Of a DNA stretch of 64,000 nucleotides, positions 59,926 through 64,000 are shown one piece after another; positions within the stretch are counted from its first letter, which is position 1, and the number at the start of each line of letters is the position of its first letter. The notes beneath the pieces were generated by a model. It saw nothing but the letters and a program-made list of their open reading frames with translations. It searched no databases and had not been told where the DNA came from. Position numbers and translations under genes: made by a program. The stretch is from positions 9,359,288-9,423,287 of the forward strand of contig NC_079419.1 of assembly GCF_026213295.1 (NCBI RefSeq), read 5' to 3'. Origin of the DNA: Gadus chalcogrammus (lineage: Eukaryota; Chordata; Actinopteri; Gadiformes; Gadidae).

Positions 59926-60263
59926 AGGTTCCCCGGCCACAGCCCCCCCCCCCCACAACACCACGGGACCCCAGTAGGGAAAACCTGCGGATATCTCATC
60001 CAGCCCCCCCGGGTTGCAAAATATTCATATGACACACGGAGGTGACTCAATTTCATCAAGACCCTCTTCATATCCTCCTCCTAGCCTCGCCGGTGCCTGT
60101 CTACCACACACACACCAGCACGCACGCACACACTAGCACGCACGCACACACAATAAGCACGAACCCTGACACACACACCTTCATCACATCCAATTGCCAA
60201 ATGTCACCATCAGCACGCTACTTTTTATAATTTCCAGGTAAGGCCTTCAAACCCACCGGGAGG

Positions 60264-60289
60264 TAGAGAGAGGGAGAGAGAGGGAGAGA

Positions 60290-60356
<67 letters not shown>
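60264..60356 (+). repeat. (GA)n array with GGGAGAGA head
   Basis: About 90 nt, ending in perfect GA. Confidence 0.92.
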
Positions 60357-60358
<2 letters not shown>

Positions 60359-61435
60359 TCAATGATCAGTCTCTATTTGCCGAAGTCTGCTGCATGTAAT
60401 ATTAATGAGGAGAGGAGCGTCAGGTCTCTGCTGAAGGGTGTGTGCGTGCTTGTGTGCATGCATTCATGTGTGCGTGTGCAGCTGTGTGTGTGTGCGTGTA
60501 TACATGTGTGTGAGGATTTTTGGATTAGTATTTTGCTCAACAAAGATATTTTCCCATGAGGTCTATTTACTCTTGTCACAGAAGAACTACTCTGACATTC
60601 TGGTGGGCACGTGCAATTATTTAGAGGAGAAAGAATGGGAGATGTTGCAGTGATTCAGAAAACAGCTGTCTGGCGTTTTGATTAATTCACCACTGGCAAT
60701 ATATTATTGTTTTTCTGGCCTGAGCGGCCCCAAATTGCTCTATCAGATTTTGATGGGAATCTGACACGGTAGCATTTGGAATCATTTCATAATCATTAGA
60801 TATCCTTTACAACATGTTCCTATTTGCTTATGTCAGCAGCAGTGGCAGTAGCAATGTATCAAAAATGTAATTAATTCAAAAAACACTGGTAGTAATACAG
60901 TGGAAAAACCACCCATAGGGTGTCTGTTTATGTTAGTGTCTGTTACTTTGAGTCTGTGTGTTTGTTTGTGTGTTTGTTTGGTGTTCGTGTCTCTGTGTTT
61001 GTTTGTCTATTTGTGTGTGTGCGCTCGCCTGTGAGCCTGTGTGTGCCTGTGTGAATCTCGCTGTGCGTTCGGTTGGTGTGCGTGCATGCGTACGGCTTCC
61101 GAGGCGTTTTGGTGGATGTCGCCGGCTGGGGAATATCTCACAGCTGTCACAGTCCTCGCTTGTGAGGAGGAACAGGCCGAGTCCCGACCCAAAACGTCTG
61201 TAGCAGCGGCGGCGGCGGCGTTGCTATTAGCTTCTGACAGCTGGATGCCGGGGCTTTGAGTGCTGCTCGGCTCTCCTCGAGGGCCTCCACTCCATCCACT
61301 GAGCTCCATGCGGGCGACGCAGTGCACAATGAGGTTGAATCGCTTAACCACCAGCCTCCAATCACTGCATAGTTAAACGGGCGGGCCCCCTGGGGCCGGT
61401 GGAAGGCCCCTTGGGGAGGCCTTTAGTGCCACAAC

Positions 61436-61735
61436 TTGTGGTATGCTATGTTTTGTTATGTTGTGAGAAGTTGCGTCGTATAACGTTGTGTTGCGTTGTT
61501 ATGTCACGCTATCACAACGTAACGCAACATACCTAACAGTATTGTACTGTATGTTGATTTTACAATGTGGTATGTAACGTTTCGGTGCGTTATGTTGCGC
61601 TACGTTACTTAATACTTTTGTGTTTTGTTTTGTTACAATATCTGTCGTTATGTCTTGTTATGTACTGCTACGTTGTGATAGTGTTTCGTTCTATTACATT
61701 ACGTTGTGGTACGATGCACTGCGTTACGTGTGAAC
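61436..61735 (+). repeat. Degenerate GTTNN/CGTTA pentamer-like repeat
   Basis: GTTATGTTGT, GTTGCGTTGT, CGTTATGTTGCG and related words recur over 300 nt, with their complements (AACGTAACGCAACAT) at 61517-61532. An old, diverged simple repeat. Confidence 0.7.
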
Positions 61736-62051
61736 TAATCATAATTGAATTAATGGCGATGTGTAAAGCTATTTCTTCCTGGGACCATCTTGTTTTGATC
61801 GCACCCAGATACATAACTTCCCTGTTTTCCCGGCAACACACATGCTCCAATTTACAAAAACATCTCCTCCTTCACCTATTGTTTTCCATCCTACACGCAT
61901 ATTGGATCACAACTCTCCCGTCTCAGGCTTGGCACCCGCTGCGTATCCAATTCTTTTTCTTTTGAACATGGATTGCCAAGTTGTATTGTGTTACTGAAGT
62001 CCTACTCACCAGCTGTCCTGGCCAGCCATCTTCTCCATCACAGCTTCTCGG

Positions 62052-62132
62052 GCCATGTCCATCCTCCAACCACCCCCCCCCCCTCCCCCAATGGTTGGGG
62101 GGGGGGGGGGGGGGTTGGAGGATGGACATGGC
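62052..62132 (+). repeat. Long perfect palindrome with poly(C)/poly(G) core
   Basis: GCCATGTCCATCCTCCAACC (62052-62071) is exactly complementary to 62113-62132. Between them, a C run pairs with a G run around CCCAATGGTTGG. Total stem is near 35 bp. Confidence 0.85.
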
Positions 62133-62720
62133 ATGGGGGGGGGGGGGGGGGTGCAGGGTGCGTGGGAAGTAGAGGAGGAGTGGGTGGCTCAATCATTCCG
62201 GGGAGCTGTTGAAGAGGCCTGGGGAGTCTGTGGAGATTGAATATTGCGTTTCCTGGATCCTGTTGAAATTGAGACCCATCACTTGCTGAGCTAGAGGAAG
62301 AGAGGAGAGGTTGGGAGGCGAAGAGGCCGAAATTTCATTTACAACTCTGTTTCAATTCAGTTTGAAGAGGGGGTGGGGGGGGCGAAGATTGCCGCTTCGG
62401 ATACAGTGTAATGGCCGCCATGGGCTCAACATATAGAAGTTGTCATCTATCGATCTTTTTTTGTGTCAGTAATTAAAAATCATAGGTCTGGAGGCTTCAT
62501 ATGTGACACGCTTGTCATTTGAAGGCAATCGCTTTTATTCTCCCACAGGTCACATGTTCCCTCAGGCTGGCCTAACAAGCTCTGCTCTGACAGACAACCC
62601 GCCCATCGATACACAACCCTGTTATTTATCACATAATGTATTAATGCGCGTTTACCGCTGCAGCAAACTATTCAAAAATAGAAAAGATAAGTGGAGTTAT
62701 GATGTTTCATGATGTCACTG

Positions 62721-62722
<2 letters not shown>

Positions 62723-62816
<94 letters not shown>
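62723..62816 (+). repeat. (GT)n microsatellite, about 94 nt
   Basis: Perfect GT array followed by GCACGCACGC. Confidence 0.95.
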
Positions 62817-62817
<1 letters not shown>

Positions 62818-63375
62818 ACGCACGCATGTTGCAAAATATGTGCGTGTGCGTTCGCAACATGTCTTCAGGTAATTTGGGTTCATGGAGGAAGATGCACTGG
62901 GATTTGCATTCACTAATTAATCTGTCAGTCTTTTTTTTTTCGTTTTCCATTTGGCGGTTCATTAAAATGTACATTAATCATTTGAATTAACCAGAAAAAT
63001 AATTGAAATTCTATCAATTAACAATTATTGCTCAGTGGAGTTTTAAATACGGAAAGGACTGAAGGGGCTGGCGCGTATTTATTGTGACATGCGCTGGACC
63101 TTTTCAGCAACGCCGCGTTTGGAAAACTAAGTAAATTACAGGGTATCTGGTAATTACCAAAAGCAACATCCTTTTGCAGCACAGACACACACGTGCACGC
63201 ATTCACACACACACACAAACAAATGAGTGCGCTTCCAATCATACGTTCTGCCAAGCACATGCAATGTGTCCCTGTGTCTTTTAATTGGTCTATTTTTTAT
63301 TATTGTTTAATATGAGTTGGCAGTGCCGGTAGAACTGCTAAGAACGAGATGGGAGAACTAAAAAACACATCCTCC

Positions 63376-63442
63376 CTTTCTCTCTCTCGCTCTATTTACC
63401 TCTCTCTCTCTCTCTCTCGCTCTGTCTCTCTCTCGCTCTCTT

Positions 63443-63529
<87 letters not shown>

Positions 63530-63640
63530 TTCTCTCTCTGTCTGTCTCTCTCTCTCTCTCGCTCTGTCTCTCTCTGTCTGTCTCTGTCTCTCTCTCTTCT
63601 CGTCTCTCTGTCTCTCTGTGTTTCTCTCTCTGTCTCGCTC
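63376..63640 (+). repeat. (CT)n array directly before a D1 exon
   Basis: About 265 nt of CT with CGCT, TTTAC and CTGT interruptions on the sense strand, continuing to within 10 nt of the acceptor at 63648. It is the polypyrimidine tract of the exon at 63649. Confidence 0.95.
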
Positions 63641-63648
63641 TCGCCCAG

Positions 63649-63746
63649 GCCCTATGCAGGAGACAGTCTTTGACTTCTGGAGGATGGTTTGGCAGGAGAA
63701 CACAGCCGCCATCGTCATGGTGACCAACCTGGTGGAGGTGGGCAGG
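63649..63746 (+). CDS. ptprm: ptprm exon: DFWRMVWQE segment of phosphatase domain 1
   Basis: A 98-nt exon, acceptor GCCCAG (ends 63648), donor GTGAGT (63747), phases 1 to 0. It encodes (G)[18 protein letters not shown] then [20 protein letters not shown](Q/H)E and IVM(V/I)TNL(V/M)E are conserved PTP core motifs. As I recall it, the PTPRM sequence is [32 protein letters not shown]. The following exon (VKC..YWPD) is beyond the window. The catalytic HCSAGAGRTG loop is not in the window. Confidence 0.95.

Positions 63747-64000
<254 letters not shown>

Overview
The window is vertebrate, and most probably teleost, genomic DNA. It lies inside a single plus-strand gene. Small GC-rich exons with canonical AG/GT borders sit in large introns packed with dinucleotide, poly(C)/poly(G) and polypurine/polypyrimidine arrays, and teleost-type DNA transposon debris is present. 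No operons, prokaryotic genes, tRNA or rRNA genes were seen. The density and length of (GT)n, (CT)n and (C)n arrays resembles repeat-rich fish genomes, but the species cannot be named from this sequence.

The gene encodes a type IIB receptor protein tyrosine phosphatase. The mu type (ptprm, PTPmu) fits best. The FN3 segment with [14 protein letters not shown], the optional juxtamembrane peptides DPFVPTAIL and VPIN, and the TM segment all match PTPRM as I know it, rather than PTPRT, PTPRK or PTPRU. Exons for the N-terminal MAM/Ig/FN3-1/FN3-2 region and for most of the catalytic domains lie outside the window.

Layout (exon coordinates, phases compatible throughout): 303-412 and 3375-3576 (third FN3); 4305-4407 and 15389-15662 (fourth FN3, with a furin-like RPRR); 18901-18937 and 22850-22985 (membrane-proximal stalk plus TM helix); 24663-24692 (30-nt microexon); 34233-34450, 35949-36029, 36511-36543, 38882-38893 (a 12-nt microexon) and 40839-41035 (juxtamembrane and wedge); 47895-47982, 56678-56714 and 63649-63746 (start of the first phosphatase domain, D1). 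A further in-frame 75-nt candidate cassette exon lies at 19977-20051. The expected 77-nt D1 exon (YDHSRV...DYIN motif) between 47982 and 56678 is not visible. It probably falls in the 100-N assembly gap at 48901-49000.

The most interesting biology is a dense set of optional exons around the membrane. All are multiples of three and phase-symmetric, and several are preceded by long sense-strand (TC)n tracts. One of them (12 nt, VPIN) is among the smallest exons a gene can have. The introns also hold a hAT-like element with a decayed BED-finger transposase fragment (5880-6975), a probable inverted-repeat-bounded element of about 5.6 kb (50.5-56.1 kb), several perfect hairpins, a 32-bp tandem repeat with an inverted copy, and minisatellites.
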